The position numbers and the translations under genes were made by a program. 64,000 bases of DNA from Pleionea mediterranea (lineage in GTDB: Bacteria; Pseudomonadota; Gammaproteobacteria; Enterobacterales; Kangiellaceae): the NCBI RefSeq assembly GCF_003148745.1, contig NZ_QGGU01000007.1:186001-250000 (forward strand). Direction: 5' to 3'. The notes under the pieces are model-generated. The model was not told the origin of the DNA. It saw only the letters and a program-made list of their open reading frames with translations, and ran no database searches. This document shows positions 8,766-14,924 of the stretch, piece after piece; the stretch's first letter is position 1; every line of letters starts with the position of its first letter.

Positions 8766-9644
8766 ATGTTAAATCAACGTCAAATCGAATCGTTTTGCGA
8801 ACAAGGCTTCCTTGTATTGCGGCAGTTTTGCCCAGCAGCCACCAGGCAGCACATTTTAGAGCTTAGTAAGAAGCACTTAGACGACCGAGTGGTTCCTTAT
8901 GAGCTGGAGTCTGAATTGCAGTACCCAGGGGCACCAAACGCTGCATCCAATGGTGGGCAAACTATACGACGACTGAAACAGGCCTACGACAGAGCGCCTA
9001 CATTTGCGAGTTGGGCTACCAATAACGAGTTATCAAGCATTCTTGAACAATTATTAAAAGAGCCGGTCTATCTGGTGCGAAGCCACCACAACTGTGTGAT
9101 GACCAAGCAACCCAGATTCAGCAGCGACAGTCTATGGCATCAGGACATTCGGTACTGGCGATACAGCCAGCGCGAGCTGATATCTGCCTGGCTAGCATTG
9201 GGTGACGAAACAATAAATAATGGTTGCTTACAGGTAGTTCCCGGTTCGCACCGATTAAGCTTTTCAGCCGAACAATTCGATGACGATTCATTCTTCATTA
9301 AGCAGCTTGATGAAAATCAACGATTATTACAGCAAAAACAATACATTGAACTTGATGCCGGTGACCTAGTGTTGTTTCATTGCCGTTTATTGCATTCTGC
9401 GACCCGAAACTATACCGACCAAACTAAATTTACAGCGGTGTTTACTTATCGTGCGGAATCAGACTGTCCATTAGCAGATTCACGATCCGCTTCACTGACC
9501 GATGTTCCACTATCTTTAGAGGGTACTTCTTTAGAGGGTACTTCTTTAGAGGGTACTTCTTTAGAAGATACTTCTTTTGAAGGTAATTCTTTAGAAGGTA
9601 TTTCCGAAGAATCAAATAATAACTCAGCAGATTCAATGGCCTGA
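8766..9644 (+). CDS. Phytanoyl-CoA dioxygenase (PhyH) family protein with repeat tail
   Basis: Fe(II)/2-oxoglutarate-dependent oxygenase, 292 aa. The core spans about residues 1-240. The iron-binding HxD is in LWHQDIRYW and the distal His is in CRLLHSATRNYTD; the 2-oxoglutarate-binding region follows. The substrate is unknown. After the core the protein ends in five-residue repeats (SLEGT, three exact and about three degenerate copies, from about residue 250) encoded by a 15-bp tandem array. This tail is absent from the usual family length of about 240-280 aa. A possible antisense gene overlaps exactly this tail, so the tail may be a tolerated extension. Confidence 0.85.
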   Translation: MLNQRQIESFCEQGFLVLRQFCPAATRQHILELSKKHLDDRVVPYELESELQYPGAPNAASNGGQTIRRLKQAYDRAPTFASWATNNELSSILEQLLKEPVYLVRSHHNCVMTKQPRFSSDSLWHQDIRYWRYSQRELISAWLALGDETINNGCLQVVPGSHRLSFSAEQFDDDSFFIKQLDENQRLLQQKQYIELDAGDLVLFHCRLLHSATRNYTDQTKFTAVFTYRAESDCPLADSRSASLTDVPLSLEGTSLEGTSLEGTSLEDTSFEGNSLEGISEESNNNSADSMA

Positions 9645-9718
9645 TTACCAAACAATCCCCCCCACCATTCAAACCTTTTCGTCTGATTTTTGGTTTTCTT
9701 GCTCGATTTAAATGACAT
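9446..9718 (-). CDS. Possible small protein overlapping PhyH tail
   Basis: Reading frame of 90 codons on the opposite strand, starting ATG at 9716-9718 with GAGGGA six bases upstream. It begins 50 bp after the cysK stop on the same strand. The product starts MSFKSSKKTKNQ, then FEWWGGLFGNQA, and ends in six degenerate KEVPS repeats and a Ser-rich tail. Only the first 22 or so codons lie outside the PhyH gene. The good ribosome-binding site and the non-repetitive aromatic N-terminus argue for a real gene. The overlap and repeat-driven open frame argue against it. No family recognised. Confidence 0.35.
   Translation of the reverse strand: MSFKSSKKTKNQTKRFEWWGGLFGNQAIESAELLFDSSEIPSKELPSKEVSSKEVPSKEVPSKEVPSKDSGTSVSEADRESANGQSDSAR
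9513..9602 (+). repeat. 15-bp tandem repeat array in PhyH 3' end
   Basis: Six adjacent 15-bp units (TCTTTAGAGGGTACT). The first three are identical and the next three degenerate. Because 15 is a multiple of three, unit gain or loss keeps the PhyH frame (SLEGT) and the antisense frame (KEVPS) open. This is a candidate length-variable site. Confidence 0.9.
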
Positions 9719-9767
9719 TACCGATCCCTCAAAGGAGCGATCGGTAACTCTAAAACAGACATAGTAA

Positions 9768-10730
9768 TTACGCAGCACCCAAAGAGTCTAACCATTCGTC
9801 GTCGGAGGCTTCAGTAATGTCCTCAAACAAAAAGGTGCTCAGGTAACGTTCGCCAGTATCGGGCAGCATGGCAAGAATACTGGATCCCTGTGGTGCCTGC
9901 TCAGCCACTTTAAGCGCAGTCGCCAAAGTTCCACCAGCCGATATACCAACAAAAATACCCTCTTCACGGGCAAGCGCCAGAGAAGTATCACGAGCAACAA
10001 CATCATCCACGGGAATCACCTGATCAATAATGTCACGATTCATTACTTTTGGAATAAAGTCCGGAGTCCAGCCCTGAATTTTATGAGGTTGCCAAGGCTG
10101 TCCGCCTAATAACGCGGCACCCGATGGTTCAGTTCCTATGATCTTAATATTAGGACGAGCAACTTTTAGTACCTCACCAACACCGGTTATTGTGCCACCA
10201 GTGCCATAACCGCTGACAAAGTAGTCGAGACCATGTCCGGCAAAATCTCGCAGTATTTCCGCTGCAGTGGTATTGCGATGGTACTCGGGATTGGCTTCAT
10301 TTTCGAACTGTCTGGCTAAAAACCAGCCATTTTTTTCGGCCAGTTGCTCGGCTTTTTGAACCATGCCAGTCGCCTTGTCGGCGGCAGGTGTTAAAATCAC
10401 TTTGGCACCGAGAGCTTTCATCAGCTTTCGACGTTCAACCGAGAATGTCTCCACCATGGTTGCCACAAACGGATACCCTTTTGCAGCACACACCATAGCT
10501 AATGCGATACCGGTATTTCCTGAGGTGGCTTCAACAACGGTTTGTCCTGGCTTTAGATGACCTTTGCGTTCAGCGTCTTCAATAATGGCTAACGCCAGAC
10601 GATCTTTAACAGAGGCCATAGGGTTAAAAGACTCTACTTTTACATAAAGATCAACATGCTTAGGCCCCAGCCGATTAATTTTGACTACCGGTGTCTGCCC
10701 TACAGTCTGCAGTATATTTTGATAAATCAT
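9768..10730 (-). CDS. cysK: Cysteine synthase A (O-acetylserine sulfhydrylase)
   Basis: PLP enzyme that makes L-cysteine from O-acetylserine and sulfide in the cytosol. With the ATG at 10728-10730 (GGAGAA seven bases upstream) the product is 320 aa, the family length, beginning MIYQNILQTVGQTP. The PLP lysine is in NPMASVKDRLA, the substrate loop is EATSGNTGIALA, the phosphate-binding glycine loop is SGYGTGGTITG, and VGISAGGTLA follows. An extended frame to 10796 has no such support. It is divergent from cysB, its expected activator; a LysR-type dyad lies at 10897-10915 in the shared region. Confidence 0.94.
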   Translation of the reverse strand: MIYQNILQTVGQTPVVKINRLGPKHVDLYVKVESFNPMASVKDRLALAIIEDAERKGHLKPGQTVVEATSGNTGIALAMVCAAKGYPFVATMVETFSVERRKLMKALGAKVILTPAADKATGMVQKAEQLAEKNGWFLARQFENEANPEYHRNTTAAEILRDFAGHGLDYFVSGYGTGGTITGVGEVLKVARPNIKIIGTEPSGAALLGGQPWQPHKIQGWTPDFIPKVMNRDIIDQVIPVDDVVARDTSLALAREEGIFVGISAGGTLATALKVAEQAPQGSSILAMLPDTGERYLSTFLFEDITEASDDEWLDSLGAA

Positions 10731-10896
10731 GTCGTTCTCCAAACACAAAATCTGACCAGTACCTATAGCACCGTCAGCGTTAAATTCAATTAGCACATAA
10801 CCAAGCGTTATAGCCGTATCTCAGATAGCTCCGGCTTAATGTCTGGTCACTGTAATGAGTTCCGCACAATCCCTGAAATAAAGTGATCGTCTTTCA

Positions 10897-10915
10897 TCAT
10901 AACCTTAAGTTATGA
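10897..10915. promoter_or_regulatory. LysR-type operator candidate (CysB box)
   Basis: TCATAAC and GTTATGA flank CTTAA, forming a perfect 7-bp dyad. Its core ATAAC-N5-GTTAT has the T-N11-A spacing typical of LysR-type regulators. It lies about 170 bp before the cysK start and upstream of cysB, so CysB binding is the natural guess. Confidence 0.4.
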
Positions 10916-11159
10916 AATAAAACACAAGTGTTGACTTAGACAATTTAGTCATGTAGAAATAGCACTTATGCAAAATCAGACATAAAGACGTTTAGACATC
11001 CAAAGATGAGTTAGAGATAAGATTTACTGATAATTAACTTTATCGATGAACTATTTACCGATGTGTAGATGGTTTATATCAATAGCAATTTGGTTAAGTC
11101 GACTTTATGGCCTAACAAATGCCAAACAGAAAAAGCTGAACAATTAAAAATAAAGTGAA

Positions 11160-11179
11160 CAGAATAGAGTGATATTCTG
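11160..11179. repeat. Perfect inverted repeat upstream of cysB leader
   Basis: CAGAATA, six bases, TATTCTG: a perfect dyad with 7-bp arms about 60 bp before the first short leader reading frame. It could be an operator for the leader promoter (TATAAA-like sequence near 11215). No assignment to a regulator is possible from sequence. Confidence 0.4.
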
Positions 11180-11237
11180 CAGCCAAACAACACAAAAGTA
11201 TAAGAATTACAGGTTATAAAAATATATGAGTTTTTTA

Positions 11238-11315
11238 ATGACTGCCCTCTTTAAGAAAAAGATGACACCCGTGTGTACCTGTATTGGAACATACCGTTGG
11301 CGGCTGCCGAGATGA
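11238..11315 (+). CDS. Candidate Cys-containing leader peptide of cysB
   Basis: A 25-codon frame beginning ATG at 11238 (weak GAG upstream), or a 17-codon version from the in-frame ATG at 11262. The short version reads MTPVCTCIGTYRWRLPR, with Cys codons at 11274-11276 and 11280-11282 and the stop at 11313-11315. It ends about 30 bp before a strong intrinsic terminator, whose 5' arm can instead pair with the sequence just upstream of this stop. That is the geometry of ribosome-mediated attenuation. The ribosome-binding sites are weak, so translation is a hypothesis. Confidence 0.4.
   Translation: MTALFKKKMTPVCTCIGTYRWRLPR
11271..11294 (+). ncRNA. Leader hairpin over the Cys codons
   Basis: GTGTGTACC (11271-11279) pairs with GGAACATAC (11286-11294) across a six-base loop, with one mismatch and one G-U pair. 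It lies directly upstream of the antiterminator strand at 11297-11305 and contains both Cys codons of the candidate leader peptide. Confidence 0.4.
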
Positions 11316-11353
11316 AAAACTAAGGTCCACAGTGAACATCAAAAAGCCGCCAA
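11297..11353 (+). promoter_or_regulatory. Antiterminator helix competing with cysB leader terminator
   Basis: TTGGCGGCT (11297-11305) is perfectly complementary to AGCCGCCAA (11345-11353). The latter overlaps the 5' arm of the terminator (11341-11350), so the two helices cannot form together. A ribosome at the leader stop codon (11313-11315) would cover the first strand and favour termination. A ribosome stalled at the Cys codons would leave it free. Confidence 0.5.
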
Positions 11354-11376
11354 GCACTAAGCAAAGCGGCTTTTTT
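11341..11376 (+). terminator. Intrinsic terminator inside the cysB leader
   Basis: AAAAAGCCGC (11341-11350) and GCGGCTTTTT (11366-11375) form a 10-bp stem around a 15-base loop, ending in a T-run. It precedes cysB by about 180 bp without any full gene before it, so it terminates either a short RNA or the cysB leader. A second short hairpin, GGTGCT/AGCACC at 11384-11399, lacks a T-run. Confidence 0.8.
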
Positions 11377-11447
11377 ATTGTCCGGTGCTTTTAAGCACCA
11401 TTAATAAAAACACAACAAACGTTAACAACCATAACTGGAGAAACATC

Positions 11448-11552
11448 ATGACTAACATTACTGCAATTAAACCACTCGCCCCTGTCTGTAAATTTACCTA
11501 TATGGTTTTTGGCCATTCGATACCACCTTTAGGCGAACAAATAGGGAGATAA
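11448..11552 (+). CDS. 34-aa upstream ORF coupled to cysB
   Basis: ATG at 11448-11450 is preceded by TGGAGA seven bases upstream, a strong ribosome-binding site. The product, MTNITAIKPLAPVCKFTYMV and 14 more residues, has one Cys in the context PVCKFTY, resembling PVCTCIGTY in the first leader frame. Its stop (11550-11552) overlaps the region just after the GGGAGA site of cysB, four bases before the cysB ATG. Terminating ribosomes would therefore control access to cysB. A coding or regulatory role is inferred; no family is recognised. Confidence 0.5.
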   Translation: MTNITAIKPLAPVCKFTYMVFGHSIPPLGEQIGR

Positions 11553-11556
11553 AGCC

Positions 11557-12570
11557 ATGAAATTACAACAGCTTCGTTACTTACTGGCCATCGCAGACAA
11601 CGATTTAAATATTACTGCGGCATCAGAAAAGCTGTACACATCGCAACCCGGTGTAAGCAAACAATTAAAATTATTAGAAGAAGAGCTTGGTTTACGCCTG
11701 TTTTCCAGAAATGGAAAAAGCCTTGATGGCATTACCTACGCTGGCAATCTGGTTCTTGAAAAAGCCGCCAGCATCATGCATGAAGTGGACAACATAAAAC
11801 AATTAGCTCATGAACTGCAAAATGAACAAGAAGGTTCTTTATCCATTGGAACCACACATACGCAAGCGCGATATGTATTACCCGATATTTTACAGGCATT
11901 TCGGAAACGATACCCCGATGTAAAACTAAATCTGCATCAGGGAACCAGTGAACAGATTTCTGAAATGATGAAAAATGGTTTAATCGATTTTGCGATAGCA
12001 AGCAGTACCGGTGCAAAAAGCAATGACACCGTATCTTTACCTTGCTATCACTGGGATCGAGCAATCCTGATGCCGCAAGATCATCCACTGGCAAAACTGG
12101 ATGACATAGAGCTTAGTGATCTCGCCCAATACCCAATTATTACTTATGTGTTTAGCCAGAATGGGAAGTCATCATTCCGTGATGCTTTTGCCAAAGAAGG
12201 ACTAACACCTAACATTGCCATCACGGCGCGTGATGCGGATGTAATTAAAACTTATGTACGTAAAGGCCTTGGAATCGGGATTGCTGCAAGCATGGCATAT
12301 GACCCTGATCTTGATGACGATTTAGTCGCGATCAGCACCCATGATATTTTACCCTCTTGCACTACATGGCTTGGCTTTCGTGAAGAGCAGTACGTTCGGA
12401 GCTACATGTACGACTTTATAGAAATGGTCGCACCGCATCTTGATCGCTCGACGGTGAATACGGCGATCCATGAGTACCGACGTACAGGGCAAATCAATTC
12501 AATTAAAGAGCATTCGTTGCCATATAAATTAATTGAGCGACCTACGGGAAAAAACAAAGTAGCGGCATAA
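11557..12570 (+). CDS. cysB: LysR-type cysteine regulon activator CysB
   Basis: Transcriptional activator of sulfate/cysteine assimilation genes, responsive to N-acetylserine in enterobacteria. The 337 aa (family about 324) start MKLQQLRYLLAIADNDLNIT, with the winged helix-turn-helix ASEKLYTSQPGVSKQLKLLE at about residues 20-40. The effector domain retains the TTHTQARYVLP motif that lines the CysB ligand pocket, and RDADVIKTYVRKGLGIGI. GGGAGA lies nine bases before the ATG. It is divergent from cysK and preceded by a long leader with two short reading frames and an internal terminator, which suggests attenuation control. Confidence 0.95.
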   Translation: MKLQQLRYLLAIADNDLNITAASEKLYTSQPGVSKQLKLLEEELGLRLFSRNGKSLDGITYAGNLVLEKAASIMHEVDNIKQLAHELQNEQEGSLSIGTTHTQARYVLPDILQAFRKRYPDVKLNLHQGTSEQISEMMKNGLIDFAIASSTGAKSNDTVSLPCYHWDRAILMPQDHPLAKLDDIELSDLAQYPIITYVFSQNGKSSFRDAFAKEGLTPNIAITARDADVIKTYVRKGLGIGIAASMAYDPDLDDDLVAISTHDILPSCTTWLGFREEQYVRSYMYDFIEMVAPHLDRSTVNTAIHEYRRTGQINSIKEHSLPYKLIERPTGKNKVAA

Positions 12571-12638
12571 CTGACGGAAACACTTTTGTGCCGCAAAAAC
12601 TGTTAGAGACGTAAACTATCGAGTTCTCTGACACACAT

Positions 12639-12668
12639 AAAAAGGGCTGCATTAGCAGCCCTTTTTGT
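12639..12668. terminator. Bidirectional terminator, cysB / small heat-shock gene
   Basis: AAAAAGGGCTGC and GCAGCCCTTTTT form a 12-bp stem around ATTA, with A- and T-runs on both sides. It sits between convergent genes and can serve both. Confidence 0.92.
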
Positions 12669-12722
12669 TACTTTACGTTAACGAGATTAACGTTTGTTTT
12701 GATTAAATGTTTAAAGATGGCT

Positions 12723-13154
12723 TTAGTTGTTTATGGATATTTTCTTAACCAGCTCTTCTTTTGGGATATTGCGCACCAGTTGAATTCGAAGTAAACCATG
12801 TTCCAATTTGGCGCTTTTCACTTCTACGTGATCGGCCAGTCGAAAATGACGCTCAAAACCTCGAGTTGCAATACCACGGTACAGGTACTGGGTGTTCTCT
12901 TCACCTTTCTCAGCAATTTTACCAGTAACCGTGAGCGTGTCTTTTTTCACGCTGATATCCAGGTCTTCATCTTTAAAGCCTGCGACCGCCATAGTGATCA
13001 CATAGTCATATTCATTCGACTTTTCGATATTGTAGGGAGGGTAACCCGTATTGCTTGACTCATCCCGTTGAAAAACATTTTCAAACAGGTCATTAAAACG
13101 ATCAAAGCCAACGGATTGACGGAATAAGGGTGTTAAATTGAATCGTGTAGACAT
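12723..13154 (-). CDS. Small heat-shock protein (Hsp20, IbpA-like)
   Basis: ATP-independent holdase of 143 aa that keeps unfolded proteins refoldable. The N-terminus STRFNLTPLFRQSVGFDRF resembles IbpA. The alpha-crystallin domain covers about residues 35-125 (YPPYNIEKSNEYDYVITMAVAG ... GFERHFRLADHVEV). The C-terminal assembly motif region LVRNIPKEEL is present. The ATG at 13152-13154 has AGGAGA six bases upstream; the frame's upstream ATG at 13178 does not. A sigma-32 type promoter and a ROSE-like 5' leader precede it. Confidence 0.94.
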   Translation of the reverse strand: MSTRFNLTPLFRQSVGFDRFNDLFENVFQRDESSNTGYPPYNIEKSNEYDYVITMAVAGFKDEDLDISVKKDTLTVTGKIAEKGEENTQYLYRGIATRGFERHFRLADHVEVKSAKLEHGLLRIQLVRNIPKEELVKKISINN

Positions 13155-13240
13155 AATAAGTCTCCTAATATATAGCAAGATTAATTTGAAATTAGTAACA
13201 CTAACTTTCGTTTACAGAACCCTGTTCAGGCGTCCTGTAG
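13155..13240 (-). promoter_or_regulatory. ROSE-like RNA thermometer in hsp20 leader
   Basis: The roughly 85-nt leader folds into several short hairpins. The last one places UUGCU (plus coordinates 13174-13178) opposite the AGGAG ribosome-binding site (13162-13166) across a seven-base AU loop. U(U/C)GCU opposite the Shine-Dalgarno is the signature of ROSE elements before ibpA-type genes. Melting on heat would free the site. Confidence 0.55.
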
Positions 13241-13245
13241 TTCTT

Positions 13246-13275
13246 ATATAGGGACGTATTATTTTGTTTTCAACG
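13246..13275 (-). promoter_or_regulatory. Sigma-32 heat-shock promoter
   Basis: On the minus strand CGTTGAAA (13268-13275) and CCCTATAT (13246-13253) are separated by 14 bp, close to the sigma-32 consensus CTTGAAA-N13/14-CCCCATnT. It lies about 90 bp upstream of the hsp20 start, as expected for a gene with a structured leader. Confidence 0.7.
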
Positions 13276-13295
13276 GCTATCTATAAAAAAATTTC

Positions 13296-13330
13296 AAAAA
13301 AACGCTGAGCAAAAATTTACTCAGCGTTTT
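13296..13330 (-). terminator. Terminator downstream of kamA
   Basis: AACGCTGAG (13301-13309) pairs with CTCAGCGTT (13320-13328) across a ten-base loop. On the minus strand it ends in a T-run, about 30 bp after the KamA stop and just before the hsp20 promoter. Confidence 0.85.
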
Positions 13331-13358
13331 AATGACTGCACCTTAGCAAAGTTAAGAA

Positions 13359-14693
13359 CTACTTTTCAAAGAAAAACTTCTCTTCTCCAAAAGCAGGTTT
13401 CAGGTGGTCAAGCCAACCGGCTTTTTCATCATATTCGGCGAAAAATGGACGTTGGATCCAGTCTGGATCGCGGCCTTGAATAAAGCGCATGGCAAACACT
13501 TTCTCGCCATTAATTTCGGTAACACCTTGCACTTCGACTTTTCCTGGTGAGGCACTCATGGAAGGTCCACGTGCAGTACGGCATACGCCGGACACCTGCT
13601 TTTGCGCTTCGCGATATATATTCCAGGCTTTAACCAATGGCACTTCAAAATAGTGATGGGCACCCGTATCACGCTCAACGAACATGTAATAAGGAATAAT
13701 GCCAAGCGCGACCTGAGCTTTCCACATTTTAGCCCAGACATCTGCATCGTCATTAATACCTTTAAGTAAAGGACCCTGACTGCGAATCTCGGCACCTGTC
13801 GCACGCACCTGACGAATTGCTTCTTTCGCCACATCGGTTGTCAGCTCTTTCCAATGATTGTAGTGCGCCATAATAGCGATATGCTTTCCAGCTTTAACCA
13901 CATCTTCCAGTAATTGCAGTAATTCGGCAGAATCATCATCGGTTAAGAAGCGGTAAGGCCAAAAAGTTAATGCTTTTGTACCAATTCGAATGGTTTTAAT
14001 GTGATCAAGCTCAGGATCCAGCATCGCTTCAAGGTATGATTTTAACGCCTTGGTTTTCATGATCATTGGATCACCGCCAGTAAAGAGAACATCCGTCACT
14101 TCTTTATGAGACTTCAAATACTCCACTAACTGGTTGATTTCTTTGGAGGCAAACTTTAAGTCTTTGTCGCCAACAAACTGAGCCCAACGGAAACAGAAAG
14201 TGCAGTAAGAATGGCAGGTTTGACCTTGTGTTGGAAAGAACAGTACTGTCTGTTCGTATTTATGCTGAATGCCTTCTACGGGCTCTCCATCGTGAAACGG
14301 AACATTCAGTTCCATTTGACCAGCCGGGTGCGGATTTAAACCTTCCCGGATACGCTCAATATGAGCCTTCATGGACTCTTTATCGCCTTCATCGTAAGCT
14401 TTTTCCAGAGCAATAAAATCATCGTCCAGAAGCATGGCTTTTTGGGGAAAGGTTAAGCGAAAAATAGCGCAGTTTTCCCAGTCATTCCAGTCAATTAACT
14501 GGTTTACCACGTATTCATTTACTCGAAATGGGAAAACCAAAGCCGCAACTTCAACCCCTTTTCTCGCCTCTTCTGGCAAACGCATAAACTGCGGTATTTT
14601 ATCCAGTTGACGTTGTGTAAATACTTTGAGCTTAGGAGCCTCGTTTAAATCAACCTTGTAACAGTTTTCTTCAAGCTGTACCGCTTTATTCAT
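13359..14693 (-). CDS. KamA family radical SAM protein
   Basis: Radical SAM enzyme of 444 aa related to lysine 2,3-aminomutase. The [4Fe-4S] motif is CHSYCTFC, followed by FTGGDPMIMK, a KamA-type motif. C-terminal Cys and PLP-lysine-type residues could not be verified by eye. At 444 aa it is longer than EpmB (about 340 aa), which modifies elongation factor P, and no ablB acetyltransferase lies nearby. Its amino-acid substrate is therefore unclear. The ATG at 14691-14693 gives the family N-terminus (MNKAVQLEENCYKVDLNEAP); the frame continues upstream to 14828 without similarity. Divergent from the B12-type radical SAM gene. Confidence 0.85.
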   Translation of the reverse strand: MNKAVQLEENCYKVDLNEAPKLKVFTQRQLDKIPQFMRLPEEARKGVEVAALVFPFRVNEYVVNQLIDWNDWENCAIFRLTFPQKAMLLDDDFIALEKAYDEGDKESMKAHIERIREGLNPHPAGQMELNVPFHDGEPVEGIQHKYEQTVLFFPTQGQTCHSYCTFCFRWAQFVGDKDLKFASKEINQLVEYLKSHKEVTDVLFTGGDPMIMKTKALKSYLEAMLDPELDHIKTIRIGTKALTFWPYRFLTDDDSAELLQLLEDVVKAGKHIAIMAHYNHWKELTTDVAKEAIRQVRATGAEIRSQGPLLKGINDDADVWAKMWKAQVALGIIPYYMFVERDTGAHHYFEVPLVKAWNIYREAQKQVSGVCRTARGPSMSASPGKVEVQGVTEINGEKVFAMRFIQGRDPDWIQRPFFAEYDEKAGWLDHLKPAFGEEKFFFEK

Positions 14694-14924
14694 ATAAACT
14701 CTAACCCTATGTAATTTATGGCAATTCTGTTGCTGATAAGATGAACTGGCGTTTTTAATTACGCTACACAGCCAGAATTGTGTGAAACTTAGCCGGACGA
14801 TCGTAACGAATAATGTGACGAGTTTCAAATTTAGCCGTAAAAACTTCTCTGCAGTATGCTAAAATTCAGCCTTTCAAAGGCTCAGTAACTGCCTGAAACA
14901 ACAACTCTATCATCATGATTTTTA

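Larger units (their letters stand above)
10731..11237. other. cysK-cysB regulatory interval
   Basis: About 500 bp without a convincing protein gene. It holds a LysR-type dyad at 10897-10915, a plus-strand promoter candidate (TTGACT 10931-10936, 17 bp, TAGAAA 10954-10959) and a second inverted repeat at 11160-11179. The rest (about 10960-11150) is AT-rich with nothing recognised. The length suggests an unusually long cysB leader or additional promoters nearer the leader reading frame. Confidence 0.5.

Noticed and set aside
9442-9672. 76-codon minus-strand frame with KKYPL repeats
   Set aside because: A third reading of the same 15-bp repeats, without a ribosome-binding site; the frame starting at 9718 is the better candidate.
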